A stretch of 64,000 bases of DNA, from positions 1,178,001 through 1,242,000 of the forward strand of contig NZ_VDEZ01000001.1 of NCBI RefSeq assembly GCF_017922435.1, read 5' to 3'. Origin of the DNA: Thalassospira sp. ER-Se-21-Dark. Lineage in GTDB: Bacteria > Pseudomonadota > Alphaproteobacteria > Rhodospirillales > Thalassospiraceae. The position numbers and the translations under genes are program-made. The notes beneath the pieces were generated by a model. The model was not told the origin of the DNA. It ran no database searches and was given only the letters and a program-made list of their open reading frames with translations. Position 1 is the stretch's first letter; each line of letters opens with the position of its first letter. This document shows positions 1-9,184 of this stretch, piece by piece.

Positions 1-2
1 GC

Positions 3-524
3 AAACGCAAGATGATCGACCCGTTCCATGGCGCGATCAGTCTCGGTCCGGCTGAATTACGTGAATTGCTGAAGTCATTCAGCGGTCTTGATGCCGAGCT
101 GGCACCCCATCATTACCGGCCGTCATCCGATATCGATATTTTGTTACGACTTCAAAATAACATAAAGGTACGGGCGCTTCGCGCCGGTGAGCTGGAGCTC
201 GCAACCCGTGTTGTCGAACACAGTTTGCTGATCGCGCCGGACCATGAAGGGCTTTGGCATCAGCTTGGCGCGCTCTATGCCCGCCTTGACCAGGACCATA
301 TGGCGCTTGGTGCGTTTGAACAGTTCGTCAAACGTTGCGAAGACCCGCTTCATCGCACCCGGATCGAAGCGGTAATCGAAGAATTGTATGAAAGGGTCCG
401 TCATGAAGCGGGCCCCGGAACGGCACATACGGAAAAGAACAAGGTCGTGCCGGATTACACCGACAAGGACGACACCGGATCGGCAGACGACAATGCGCCG
501 ATCCCGCTTTTCCCCGATAAATAA
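3..524 (+). CDS. SirB1-family protein, C-terminal part (5' end outside window)
   Basis: The frame is open to the left edge, so this is the C-terminal part of a longer protein. The first residues (KMIDPFHGA..L) and the following helical repeats (LRAGELELATRVVEHSLLIAPDHEGLWHQLG, seen in pieces) match the end of the SirB1/transglutaminase-like family, whose C-terminus carries TPR-like helices. The last ~40 residues are charged and low-complexity. The family's biochemical role is not settled. The call rests on the DPF..G motif and the TPR-like pattern. The putative catalytic N-terminal half is not in the window. Confidence 0.6.
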   Translation, partial: KRKMIDPFHGAISLGPAELRELLKSFSGLDAELAPHHYRPSSDIDILLRLQNNIKVRALRAGELELATRVVEHSLLIAPDHEGLWHQLGALYARLDQDHMALGAFEQFVKRCEDPLHRTRIEAVIEELYERVRHEAGPGTAHTEKNKVVPDYTDKDDTGSADDNAPIPLFPDK

Positions 525-1203
525 CCCCGAAATAGCACCCAAAAATCCTGTGCTGCGGACCGGAAATGTCGCATTTGGCGAGATGTGCCTGACCAAGGTG
601 CCGCCATCCCGTTTGGCTGCGAAATAGCCATTTTCCATCTTCAGGATTAAATAAAGTTACTTATGTGTTACATTATAGCATTTGTTATTTGGGTCTATCT
701 AAAGACAAACCGGTTTGTCTTGAAACCTCTCCGTCGCAAAACCGGGCGAATTGGCCCTTCAAAATCATATAAATCTTCTTGTTTCGATATTTTTGCGGGC
801 TTTTCGCACCATTTGCGCGCTGTTACCTGCGAAAAGTCTAAACAAAGCCCGAACCGTTGATTTCCGAGGCTTTGCGCCCGGTCGTTCATGGCAGTGCGCA
901 TTCAAAATCAATTTTTGCAGTCGTGGCCCGTAAATTCGAACCGGATCCAGATCGAATTTCACCGATCAACACTTAAAAAAACATCTTTTGCAGTTTTTTG
1001 GCGAAGTTAAGGACAGGTTAAACGACCGGGCACGAAACAGTTGCAAAGCTTGCACCGAAAATCGCATTCCCTATACTCCGCAACAGTCAGTATCAGGCGC
1101 ACTGAAAATGACGAGGCCAACGCACGCGCGGCGTGGCTTGCCGGTTTTTCACTGTGCCGTTTAAATCAGGGTCTGAGCCCACATAACCGCAGGAATTTAC
1201 TAT
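525..1203. other. Long intergenic region with one strong palindrome
   Basis: These 679 bases hold no open frame with a ribosome binding site or recognisable product; the short frames here look accidental. The only clear element is a 20-bp perfect palindrome at 702-721, listed separately. The last ~100 bases must contain the promoter of the kinase at 1204. Confidence 0.6.
702..721. promoter_or_regulatory. 20-bp perfect palindrome, TetR-type operator candidate
   Basis: AAGACAAACCGGTTTGTCTT equals its own reverse complement over 20 bases. A central CCGG flanked by ACAAA/TTTGT is typical of sites bound by TetR-family dimers. No TetR gene lies in the window, and the nearest start codon is ~480 bp to the right, so the regulated transcript is unknown. 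Confidence 0.5.
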
Positions 1204-2193
1204 ATGAATGACACCAAATTCGACGTCGTTGGGATCGGCAACGCCATTGTCGACGTCCTTGCCCACTGCAAGGAAGAAGACCTCGCGCGTCTTGAGCTTG
1301 TCAAAAACGCCATGACCCTGATTGATGCCGACCGGGCCGATGCGCTTTATGACCAGATGGGCCCGGGCCTTGAAATGTCGGGCGGATCGGCTGGCAATAC
1401 GATGGCTGGTATCGCAGCCCTTGGCGGCAAGGGTGCCTATATCGGCAAGGTGCGTGACGATCAGCTGGGCCAGGTTTTCCGCCATGACATCCGCGCAATT
1501 GGTGTCGCGTTTGATTCTGCGGCCGCGACCGAGGGTTCCCCGACCGCGCGTTGCCTGATCTTTGTCACCCCGGATGGTCACCGTACCATGAACACCTTCC
1601 TGGGTGCCTGCACAGAGCTTGGCCCGGATGATATTGACGAAGACCTGATCAAATCGGCCAAGGTCACCTACATGGAAGGTTATCTGTGGGATCGCCCCGA
1701 AGCCAAGGATGCCTTCGTCAAGGCCGCCAAGGTTGCCCATGATGCCGGCCGTCAGGTTTCGATCAGCCTGTCTGATTCCTTCTGCGTTGATCGCCACCGC
1801 GAATCCTTCCGCGAACTGGTCGATGACCATATCGACGTCCTGTTTGCCAACGAGGAAGAGATCAAGTCGCTTTACGAGGTCGAGACCTTTGAAGAAGCAC
1901 TGGCAGAAGTTCGCAAGCATTGCCGCGTTGCTGCCCTGACCCGTAGTGAAAAGGGTGCCGTTATCGTAAGCCAGGACGAACTTTATGAAATCAGTGCCGA
2001 ACCGGTCGCCAAAGTGGTCGACACGACGGGTGCTGGCGATCTGTTCGCGTCAGGCTTCCTGTATGGCTACACCCAGGGTCACACCCTTGAGATCTGCGGT
2101 CAGCTGGGTGCGATCTGCGCGGCTGAGGTGATTTCGCATATGGGTGCGCGCCCGGATGCGGATCTCAAGGAACTGATCGCAAAGGCACTCTGA
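1204..2193 (+). CDS. PfkB-family kinase, adenosine-kinase-like
   Basis: A 329-residue sugar/nucleoside kinase of the PfkB (ribokinase) family, which transfers phosphate from ATP to a sugar hydroxyl. The N-terminal substrate motif GGSAGNTMAGIAALGG (about residues 60-75) and the C-terminal signature DTTGAGDLFASGFLYG (about 275-290) are both present. The GAGD contains the catalytic aspartate and anion hole. Alphaproteobacterial relatives are usually annotated as adenosine kinase (adenosine to AMP), but substrate cannot be read from sequence. The gene stands alone and is followed by a strong terminator. The ATG at 1204 has a weak upstream AGGA. Confidence 0.85.
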   Translation: MNDTKFDVVGIGNAIVDVLAHCKEEDLARLELVKNAMTLIDADRADALYDQMGPGLEMSGGSAGNTMAGIAALGGKGAYIGKVRDDQLGQVFRHDIRAIGVAFDSAAATEGSPTARCLIFVTPDGHRTMNTFLGACTELGPDDIDEDLIKSAKVTYMEGYLWDRPEAKDAFVKAAKVAHDAGRQVSISLSDSFCVDRHRESFRELVDDHIDVLFANEEEIKSLYEVETFEEALAEVRKHCRVAALTRSEKGAVIVSQDELYEISAEPVAKVVDTTGAGDLFASGFLYGYTQGHTLEICGQLGAICAAEVISHMGARPDADLKELIAKAL

Positions 2194-2235
2194 TCACTCT
2201 TTTATATAAAGAGTGCGGATGTTTGAAAGATTTCA

Positions 2236-2270
2236 CGGGACGGCAACAATTCGTTGCCGTCCCGTTTTTT
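2236..2270 (+). terminator. Rho-independent terminator after the kinase gene
   Basis: A 12-bp perfect stem (2236-2247 with 2253-2264) closes a 5-nt loop and is followed by TTTTTT at 2265-2270. Confidence 0.9.
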
Positions 2271-2459
2271 CTGTCGCGAAGGCCGGATTTGCATGGCGCT
2301 GCAGCGCAACACAATCATTGACTTTGTCCAGAGTTTGGCGCAAACAGCCCGCATTGCAGAATAATCAACCCGACATGGCGCTTACAACGCTGGCCTTTCG
2401 CCTTAACATTGGCTATGACAGGGCGGCCTTCGGGTATATCTGCACGATTACGATCCGGG

Positions 2460-2548
2460 CCAGTAAACATTCAGCACATACGTTGATGTGGGTTTCCCAC
2501 CGGTGATACCGGCGGCAACCATCGTGCTTGTTGCTGAATATCTACTGG
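2460..2548 (+). ncRNA. Candidate structured leader upstream of typA
   Basis: An 89-nt segment folds as a closed multi-branch unit. CCAGTA (2460-2465) pairs with TACTGG (2543-2548), and ATTCAGCA (2469-2476) pairs with TGCTGAAT (2532-2539). Inside are two hairpins: GTGGG-TTT-CCCAC (2488-2500) and CCGG-TGATA-CCGG (about 2500-2512). It ends 79 nt before the typA start. It matches no riboswitch consensus I can recall. It could be a regulatory 5' leader, an independent small RNA, or chance. The pairing is direct observation; the function is inference. Confidence 0.4.
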
Positions 2549-2627
2549 CCTTGAAACACTTACTTACTGACCGATGCGCATGGGCATGACCCGGCGCGCG
2601 GCATTTTTATTTCTGGAGTCCGCGCCC

Positions 2628-4439
2628 ATGAGCTTGCGCAATATCGCCATCATCGCCCACGTTGACCACGGCAAAACCACGCTGGTCGATTCCATGTTCC
2701 GCCAGTCCGGTGTCTATCGTGACAACCAGCGTGTTGACGAACGCGCCATGGACAGCAACGACCTGGAACGTGAACGTGGCATCACCATCGTCGCGAAACC
2801 GACGGCCGTTCAGTGGGGCGAAACCCGTGTAAACATCGTCGATACCCCGGGCCACGCCGATTTCGGTGGTGAAGTCGAACGTATCCTGTCCATGGTTGAA
2901 GGTGTTGTCCTGCTGGTTGACTCGGCCGAAGGCCCGATGCCGCAGACAAAATTCGTTCTGGGCAAGGCGCTTAAACTCGGTCTGAAGCCGATTGTGATCA
3001 TCAACAAGATCGACCGTCCGGATCAGCGCGCCGAGGAAGTTCTCGACGAGATTTTTGATCTGTTCGTATCGCTCGAAGCATCCGAAGAACAGCTCGACTT
3101 CCCGGTTCTGTATGCATCCGGTCGTGACGGCTGGGCAGCTGAAAACCCGGAAGGCCCGAAAGAAAACCTGACCCCGCTGATGGAACTGGTTCTGAGCCAC
3201 GTTCCGGCACCGGACGTTGATGAAAAAGCACCGTTTGCCATGCTGGCAACCATGCTGCATGCCGATAACTTCTTGGGTCGTATTCTGACCGGTCGTGTTT
3301 ATCAGGGCCGTGCGAAACTCAACATGCCGGTGAAGGTTATTCGTGGCGATGGCACCGTTGAAACCGGCCGTCTGTCGAAACTGATGGGCTTCCGCGGTCT
3401 GGAACGTGTCCCGCAGGAAGAAGCCGTTGCCGGTGACATCATCGCGATTGCCGGTCTGACCGAAGCAACCGTGGCTGACACCATCTGCTCCACCGAAGTT
3501 ACCACCGCAATAGAAAGCCAGCCGATTGATCCGCCGACCCTGGCGATGACCTTCTCGGTCAACAACTCGCCGCTGGCCGGTCAGGAAGGTGACAAGGTTA
3601 CCTCGCGCATGATCCGTGCCCGTCTGGAACGCGAAGCCGAAGGCAACATCGCGATCAAGATCGGTGAAACCGAAGACAAGGACGCGTTTGAAGTTGCCGG
3701 TCGTGGCGAACTTCAGCTGGGCGTTCTGGTGGAAACCATGCGTCGCGAAGGCTTCGAACTGTCGATCTCGCGTCCGCGCGTTCTGTTCAAGGAAATCGAC
3801 GGCGTTCTGTCCGAACCGTTCGAAGAAGTCCAGGTTGACGTTGACGAGGAATATTCCGGCGTCGTGGTCGAGAAAATGAGCCTGCGCAAGGCTGAAATGA
3901 CCGACATGCGTTCTTCCGGTGGCGGCAAGACCCGTATCATCTTTATTGCGCCATCGCGTGGCCTGATCGGTTATCACGGTGAATTCCTGACCGATACCCG
4001 CGGTACCGGCGTTATGAACCGCGTGTTCCATTCCTATGGCCCGGTCAAGGGCTCTATCGCTGGCCGTCGTAACGGTGCGCTGATCTCCAACGATCAGGGC
4101 GAAGCAGTGGCATATGCCCTGTTTAACCTTGAAGATCGTGGCATCATGTTCATCGAACATGGCGAACGCGTCTATCAGGGTATGATCATCGGTGAACACA
4201 ACCGCGACAACGACCTTGAAGTCAACGTGCTCAAGGGCAAGAAGCTGACCAACGTGCGTGCATCGGGCAAGGACGAAGCTGTTACGCTGACCCCGCCGCG
4301 CCGTATGTCGCTTGAAGAAGCCCTGTCCTACATTCAGGACGATGAACTGGTCGAAGTGACCCCGAAAAGCGTTCGTATCCGTAAGCTGCACCTTGATCCG
4401 AACGTGCGTAAGCGCGAAAGCCGCAAGAAAGAAGGCTAA
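2628..4439 (+). CDS. typA: Translational GTPase TypA/BipA
   Basis: A 603-residue ribosome-binding translational GTPase, usual length for TypA/BipA. It acts in 50S assembly and stress or cold adaptation. The G1 motif AHVDHGKTT lies at residues 9-17, followed by the switch motif [13 protein letters not shown] (G3) and NKIDR (G4). EF-G-like domains and the TypA-specific C-terminal domain follow ([21 protein letters not shown]). I chose the ATG at 2628 because [18 protein letters not shown] is the standard N-terminus and GGAG lies ~10 nt upstream. An in-frame ATG 54 bases earlier would add an atypical extension. The codon pattern is highly biased, as for well-expressed genes. Confidence 0.97.
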   Translation: MSLRNIAIIAHVDHGKTTLVDSMFRQSGVYRDNQRVDERAMDSNDLERERGITIVAKPTAVQWGETRVNIVDTPGHADFGGEVERILSMVEGVVLLVDSAEGPMPQTKFVLGKALKLGLKPIVIINKIDRPDQRAEEVLDEIFDLFVSLEASEEQLDFPVLYASGRDGWAAENPEGPKENLTPLMELVLSHVPAPDVDEKAPFAMLATMLHADNFLGRILTGRVYQGRAKLNMPVKVIRGDGTVETGRLSKLMGFRGLERVPQEEAVAGDIIAIAGLTEATVADTICSTEVTTAIESQPIDPPTLAMTFSVNNSPLAGQEGDKVTSRMIRARLEREAEGNIAIKIGETEDKDAFEVAGRGELQLGVLVETMRREGFELSISRPRVLFKEIDGVLSEPFEEVQVDVDEEYSGVVVEKMSLRKAEMTDMRSSGGGKTRIIFIAPSRGLIGYHGEFLTDTRGTGVMNRVFHSYGPVKGSIAGRRNGALISNDQGEAVAYALFNLEDRGIMFIEHGERVYQGMIIGEHNRDNDLEVNVLKGKKLTNVRASGKDEAVTLTPPRRMSLEEALSYIQDDELVEVTPKSVRIRKLHLDPNVRKRESRKKEG

Positions 4440-4464
4440 GCCTTTCTCTTGCCAAGCCGAATTC

Positions 4465-4496
4465 AAAAAGGCCGGTCCATATGGATCGGCCTTTTT
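4465..4496 (+). terminator. Terminator after typA
   Basis: AAAAAGGCCGGTCC (4465-4478) pairs with GGATCGGCCTTTTT (4483-4496), with one G-U pair and a 4-nt loop. The A/T flanks make it potentially bidirectional. Confidence 0.85.
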
Positions 4497-4592
4497 GCTG
4501 TTCGCGTTTTAGCCACACAGCCCGATGTTTCGGCTTTCCTTAACCTGTTTGCCCTAGCTTCATGACAGCATGCTTCAAGTTGGGGGAAATCG

Positions 4593-6158
4593 ATGCGCAG
4601 CGCAGAAAAACGAAGCTGGGGCGAGGCCTTTGGGGCCTTTATTCATCCGCGCGTAATCACGATGCTGTTTCTGGGATTGTCGGCCGGCATTCCCATCCTT
4701 CTGATTTTCTCCACCCTGTCGATCTGGCTGCGCGAAGCGGGTGTGGATCGTTCCACCGTCACCTATTTCAGCTGGGCGGCACTTGGCTATTCCTTCAAGT
4801 TCGTCTGGGCGCCGCTGATTGATCGGCTGCCCTTGCCGGTTTTGCACGGCATTCTGGGCCGTCGGCGTAGCTGGCTGATCATTGCCCAGGGCGGCATCAT
4901 CGCCGCCATCCTGTGGATGGGACTGACCGACCCGGCAGAAAACCTGACCATGATGGCCTTCGCCGCGGTTGCGCTTGGTTTTGCCTCGGCCACCCAGGAC
5001 ATTGTTATTGACGCCTATCGCATCGAGGCCGCCGATGCCGACCTTCAGGCGATGATGAGTTCGGCCTATATCGGCGGCTATCGCATCGGCATGATCGTCG
5101 CTGGTGCCGGGGCCCTGACCATTGCCGGATTGTTTGAAGCCGAAGGTACCTATCAACACCATGCCTGGACGGTGGCCTATGCCTGTATGGCGCTTGCGAT
5201 GTGTGTGGGCGTGATCACCACCCTTCTTGTCAGCGAGCCGAAGGTCGTAAAGCTCGACAGCAAATATTTTCACGAAACATCGGACTATGTCCGCTTTCTT
5301 GCGATGTTCGCGCTTACCGTCATCGCCTTCATACTTGCCAATGTCTATGCCGGGGAAATCACCAATCCGCTGAAAACCGCCATGACTGAAGGCGGCATGA
5401 TCAGTGAGCTGTCAGGCTTCATTGCCGGTACCGTCAAACTGGCCATTTCGGTCGGATTTGCCATCCTTGTTGCCTGGCTCACCACCCGGGTTGGCCTGAC
5501 ACCGACCGGCATGGTTCAGGAAACCTATATCTCGCCGGTCAAGGACTTCATTGACCGCTATGGCAAGGCGGCCATCGTCATCCTGGCTCTGATCGGGGTG
5601 TATCGCATCGCCGATATTGTCATGGGCGTGATGGCCAACGTGTTTTACACAGACCTTGGTTATTCCAAGGAAGAAATCGCCGCCGTTTCCAAGACATTCG
5701 GCCTGTTCATGACCATTGGCGGCAGTTTCCTGGGCGGGGTTCTGTCAGTCCGCTATGGCGTGGTGCGGATCCTGTTTCTTGGGGCGTTGTTATCGGCGAT
5801 CACCAATGTCCTGTTTGCCTTCATGGCACAGCTTGGCCCCGACACCACGATGTTCGTCGTTGTCATCATGGCCGATAACCTGTCGGGTGGTCTCGCAACG
5901 GCAGCCTTCATCGCCTATCTGTCGGGCCTGACCAATATCTCGTTCACGGCCATGCAGTACGCGATCTTCAGTTCGATCATGACCCTGTTTCCCAAAATCC
6001 TTGCCGGCTTCTCGGGCACGGTGGTTGATGCGGTCGGATATAGCTGGTTCTTTATCGGCACAGCCGTGATCGGCATTCCGGTGCTTTATCTTGTTGTTCT
6101 GGCCGCGCGCCTGACCGACGTAAAGGACCCTGAAGAGCCCAAGACCGCCGAAGCCTGA
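4593..6158 (+). CDS. ampG: AmpG-family muropeptide permease
   Basis: A 521-residue inner-membrane transporter of the major facilitator superfamily. The N-terminus (FLGLSAGIPILLIFSTLSIWL, then GYSFKFVWAPLIDR) is characteristic of AmpG, which imports GlcNAc-1,6-anhydro-MurNAc peptides for cell-wall recycling. About 12-14 hydrophobic segments are visible, with a longer central region (residues ~220-330) containing extra membrane segments as in AmpG. Start ATG at 4593 follows GGGGGAAATCG. It is monocistronic, between two terminators, with no beta-lactamase or recycling amidase nearby. Confidence 0.85.
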   Translation: MRSAEKRSWGEAFGAFIHPRVITMLFLGLSAGIPILLIFSTLSIWLREAGVDRSTVTYFSWAALGYSFKFVWAPLIDRLPLPVLHGILGRRRSWLIIAQGGIIAAILWMGLTDPAENLTMMAFAAVALGFASATQDIVIDAYRIEAADADLQAMMSSAYIGGYRIGMIVAGAGALTIAGLFEAEGTYQHHAWTVAYACMALAMCVGVITTLLVSEPKVVKLDSKYFHETSDYVRFLAMFALTVIAFILANVYAGEITNPLKTAMTEGGMISELSGFIAGTVKLAISVGFAILVAWLTTRVGLTPTGMVQETYISPVKDFIDRYGKAAIVILALIGVYRIADIVMGVMANVFYTDLGYSKEEIAAVSKTFGLFMTIGGSFLGGVLSVRYGVVRILFLGALLSAITNVLFAFMAQLGPDTTMFVVVIMADNLSGGLATAAFIAYLSGLTNISFTAMQYAIFSSIMTLFPKILAGFSGTVVDAVGYSWFFIGTAVIGIPVLYLVVLAARLTDVKDPEEPKTAEA

Positions 6159-6208
6159 TCAGGCCAGAAACCGAACCCGGTCCACCGTCGGGTCCAATAT
6201 CCCAAAAC

Positions 6209-6244
6209 AAAACCGGACGCCTGATTGGGCGTCCGGTTTTTTTA
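6209..6244 (+). terminator. Terminator after ampG
   Basis: A stem of about 13 bp (6209-6221 with 6228-6240) around a 6-nt loop, with a T-run through 6243. It sits between the convergent ampG and ptsN genes and could serve both, since the stem is flanked by A's on the left. Confidence 0.85.
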
Positions 6245-6289
6245 AATCTTGTGTCTGTTACGGGGGTTACCCGCCACTCACTGACCTTT

Positions 6290-6796
6290 TCAGGCGGCCT
6301 GTTCGGCTTCGTCCTGGGTCAGCAATGCGTAAATCGCATCTGCAGATCCGGCACCGCGGAGCTTGTCGCACATGCCCTGATTGCGCAGCAGACGGGAAAT
6401 CCGTGCCAGTGCCTTCAGGTGATCGGCACCGGCTTCTTCGGGCGCAATCAGCATGCAGAAAAGGTCGACCGGGTGTTCATCAACCGCGTCAAACTCGATC
6501 GGATTGCTTGCACGGGCAAAAACCATATACAGGTGGTCCAGATCATTGAGCTTGCCATGCGGAATCGCGACACCGCCACCGACACCGGTACTGCCAAGCT
6601 TTTCACGGTCAAGCAGGACAGAGAAAATCTCGCTTGCAGGGCGGCCGGTAACTTCGGCGGCCTTTTCGGCAAGTTCCTCAAGCACAGCCTTCTTCGCACC
6701 GGCACGCAGTGCCGGAATAACTCCGGACGGAGTAAGAATAGATGATATGTCCATTTTTCGCGTTGCGTTGTTTGGCTCGGAATCTGTGTCTGTCAC
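6290..6796 (-). CDS. ptsN: PTS EIIA-Ntr regulatory phosphoprotein PtsN
   Basis: The EIIA-type phosphoacceptor of the nitrogen-related phosphotransferase system. It takes phosphate from NPr and adjusts nitrogen, potassium and envelope metabolism rather than importing sugar. The active-site histidine is H80 in GGGVAIPHGK. The frame begins with a GTG at 6796 that overlaps the hpf stop codon as GTGA, favouring translational coupling. The more conventional N-terminus is MDISSILTP at an ATG at 6754 (154 residues), and the extra 14 residues are poorly conserved in style, so the start is uncertain. Linkage to rpoN and hpf is the standard proteobacterial arrangement. Confidence 0.92.
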   Translation of the reverse strand: MTDTDSEPNNATRKMDISSILTPSGVIPALRAGAKKAVLEELAEKAAEVTGRPASEIFSVLLDREKLGSTGVGGGVAIPHGKLNDLDHLYMVFARASNPIEFDAVDEHPVDLFCMLIAPEEAGADHLKALARISRLLRNQGMCDKLRGAGSADAIYALLTQDEAEQAA

Positions 6797-7389
6797 GCGC
6801 CACTCGCTTCATTATCGTTTGGGTCCAACCAGCCGAAATTTCCGTCCGAGCGACGGTAGACAACGTTCAGTCCGCCATGTTTGCCATTCCGGAACATCAG
6901 TGCCGGAATGTCCCCCAAGTCGAGCCGCATGACAGCTTCCCCAACGGAAAGCGTATCGATGCGATCGGGTGTCTCGGCAACAATCACTGGCTCGAAGCCA
7001 TTTGTGTGATTATCGTCCGTTTGATCTTCATCTTCCTGTGCGATCACATAGTGGATCGCCTCCAGGCGAGCCTCCTCATAGTGGTCACGGGTTGCGTGAT
7101 GATCACGCAGGCGCCGTTTATAACGCCGCAACTGTTTGGCCACTCTGTCACAGGCGGCATCAAACGCGGGATAAACCTCGTTCGCTGATGCCTTGGCCTG
7201 AACCATCATGCCCTTGCCGACATGGACCGAAATCTGCGCGTGATAGAGATGTGCCTGTTTGGTGACGGTCACCGTGGCTTCAATCGCGTGATCGAAATAC
7301 TTCTCTACTGCAGGGTCCAAGGTCTCGACGACGTGCTGGCGAAAAGCATCGCCAACGTCAAGTTGCTTACCGATAACCGTAATTTGCAT
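6793..7389 (-). CDS. hpf: Ribosome hibernation-promoting factor, long form
   Basis: A 198-residue long-form HPF/RaiA-family protein. The N-terminal S30AE domain (MQITVIGKQLDVGDAFRQHV, basic LRRYKRRLRDHH near residue 90) binds the 30S decoding region. The C-terminal domain (about 140-195, ending GGLNVVYRRSDGNFGWLDP) mediates 100S dimerisation. I chose the ATG at 7389 because it gives the canonical N-terminus and follows GGGGATAGG. An upstream in-frame start would add 28 unrelated residues. The stop overlaps the ptsN GTG by 4 bp. Expression is probably linked to rpoN through read-through and a local promoter in the 150-bp gap. Confidence 0.95.
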   Translation of the reverse strand: MQITVIGKQLDVGDAFRQHVVETLDPAVEKYFDHAIEATVTVTKQAHLYHAQISVHVGKGMMVQAKASANEVYPAFDAACDRVAKQLRRYKRRLRDHHATRDHYEEARLEAIHYVIAQEDEDQTDDNHTNGFEPVIVAETPDRIDTLSVGEAVMRLDLGDIPALMFRNGKHGGLNVVYRRSDGNFGWLDPNDNEASGA

Positions 7390-7539
7390 GGATCGCCTAT
7401 CCCCGGTTGAGTGACATACCAGTTTGGTGCCCCTCTCGTAGGTGGGCGCACCATATTCCCTCGTCATTACCAAGTCAAGATATGGGTATGTTCCCTTGAA
7501 TTACAGCACCTTAAGGTGCGTTTTTTCGATAAATTCGTG

Positions 7540-9120
7540 CTAGGAAGCACGTGATTTTTTCTCGCGCCGACGCTGCACTGACGATGGGATGCGCATCGCT
7601 TCGCGGTATTTTGCCACTGTTCGACGCGCGATGTCGATCCCTTCCTTGCCCAGAAGCTCAACCAGTTTGTCATCCGACAAAATCTTCTTGGGTTCTTCGT
7701 TGTCGATCAAAGACTTGATCCGATGGCGCACCGCTTCGGACGAATAGGCGTCCCCACCATCTGAAGATGAAATTGCCGTGGTGAAGAAATATTTCAGCTC
7801 GAACATGCCGCGCGGCGTCGACATGAACTTGCCGTTGGTCACACGTGAAACCGTACTTTCATGCATACCGATTGCTTCGGCGATGTCGCGCAGGATCAGT
7901 GGCCGCAGATGCGCAACCCCGTGGGTAAAGAACCCGTCTTGCTGACGCACGATTTCGCTGGCGACCTTCATGATCGTCGTCGCACGCTGATGCAGCGCCT
8001 TGACCAGCCAGTTGGCACTTTGCAGCTTCTCGCTCATGAAGCCGCGCTCTTCGCGATCGCGGAGGCCCGACCCGATCTGGGCGACATAGTCTTCATTGAC
8101 CAGAACCCGCGGCAGGGCTTCGGAATTCAGTTCCAGATGCCAGTTGCCATTGCCCGCCGCACGCATCAAAACATCCGGGATCACCGGGGTTGCGATTTCG
8201 CCATCGGCGGTCTTGCCCGGGCGCGGATCAAGGGTTTTGATCTCGGCGATCATGTCATGGAGATCATCCGAATCGACGCCGCACACCCGACGCAGGCGAT
8301 CAAAGTCCCGCTTGGCCAGCAAATCAAGATTGGCCAGAAGGGCTGCCATCGCCGGATCAAAACGGTTGAGTTCGCGCAGTTGCAATTCCAGACATTCCGC
8401 CAGATCGCGGGCAAATATGCCAACCGGGTCAAAGCCCTGCATGACCTTCAGAACGCGTTCGACATCCGCGATATCGCATTCAAGGGATTCGGAAACTTCA
8501 TCAAGATCGCCGCTGATATAGCCGTTTTCATCAAGCATATCGATCAGGTAACTGCCGATCATACGCGACGTGGCATCGGCAAAGGCGATATTAAGCTGAT
8601 CATCAAGAGTCTGGCGCAATGTCGCTTCATCGGCCAGCGTCTGTTCAAGCCCCGGAAGGTCATCCCCACCCGCAGCCGAACCGCCAGCACCGCCACCCGC
8701 ACCCCCGCTATAGGGCGCGGAATAATCGTGACTGCCTGAAACCGGTTCGCCGTTGCGGGTGATTTCACCTTCGCCGCCATAAAGCGCGTCACTTGAAACA
8801 TCAAGCGGGCCGTCATCACTGCCCATCGTTTCGCTGGACGTCAGGCGATCGGTGCCGAACCGGTCATCGCGGTCCGTGAAATTGTCGTTTGATCGGCTAT
8901 CAAGGCCTTCATCGCCATTGCCAACCGCACCATCACCGGCCTCGGCATAGGTTTGGCCGGGATCGGCCCGCTCCAACAGCGGGTTTTCCATCAGTTCACT
9001 GTCGATGAAATTGGAAAGCTCAATATTATTGAATTGCAGCAGTTTGATTGCCTGCTGCAGCTGGGGAGTCATGACAAGTGACTGGGACTGGCGTAGATCC
9101 AGACGCGCCTTCAGGGCCAT
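7540..9120 (-). CDS. rpoN: RNA polymerase sigma-54 factor RpoN
   Basis: A 526-residue sigma-54, directing RNA polymerase to -24/-12 promoters opened by AAA+ activators. Region I is the Q/L-rich N-terminus (LRQSQSLVMTPQLQQAIKLL). An acidic, Gly/Ser-rich region II follows (about residues 60-165), longer than in enteric RpoN as is common in alphaproteobacteria. The core-binding domain and a helix-turn-helix (HESTVSRVTNGKFMSTPRG) come next. The RpoN box ARRTVAKYRE lies at residues 498-507. It sits directly downstream of lptB and upstream of hpf-ptsN, the conserved order. Confidence 0.97.
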   Translation of the reverse strand: MALKARLDLRQSQSLVMTPQLQQAIKLLQFNNIELSNFIDSELMENPLLERADPGQTYAEAGDGAVGNGDEGLDSRSNDNFTDRDDRFGTDRLTSSETMGSDDGPLDVSSDALYGGEGEITRNGEPVSGSHDYSAPYSGGAGGGAGGSAAGGDDLPGLEQTLADEATLRQTLDDQLNIAFADATSRMIGSYLIDMLDENGYISGDLDEVSESLECDIADVERVLKVMQGFDPVGIFARDLAECLELQLRELNRFDPAMAALLANLDLLAKRDFDRLRRVCGVDSDDLHDMIAEIKTLDPRPGKTADGEIATPVIPDVLMRAAGNGNWHLELNSEALPRVLVNEDYVAQIGSGLRDREERGFMSEKLQSANWLVKALHQRATTIMKVASEIVRQQDGFFTHGVAHLRPLILRDIAEAIGMHESTVSRVTNGKFMSTPRGMFELKYFFTTAISSSDGGDAYSSEAVRHRIKSLIDNEEPKKILSDDKLVELLGKEGIDIARRTVAKYREAMRIPSSVQRRREKKSRAS

Positions 9121-9184
9121 TTATGCACTACCCCGTGTCAATCCGAACTCCCCCTAGACTTGGTTGACGGTCTGGTGGGTATTA

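Noticed and set aside
663-962. Several short overlapping frames in the first long gap
   Set aside because: All are under 70 codons, in conflicting frames, without Shine-Dalgarno sites.
2607-4466. 619-codon minus-strand frame opposite typA
   Set aside because: It is the antisense shadow of a strongly codon-biased gene; the composition is His/Phe/Asn-rich and no family fits.
7506-7526. GCACCTTAAGGTGC palindrome followed by T's between hpf and rpoN
   Set aside because: It has terminator form only on the plus strand, where no gene precedes it; on the minus strand the T-run is on the wrong side. It may be an operator but evidence is thin.
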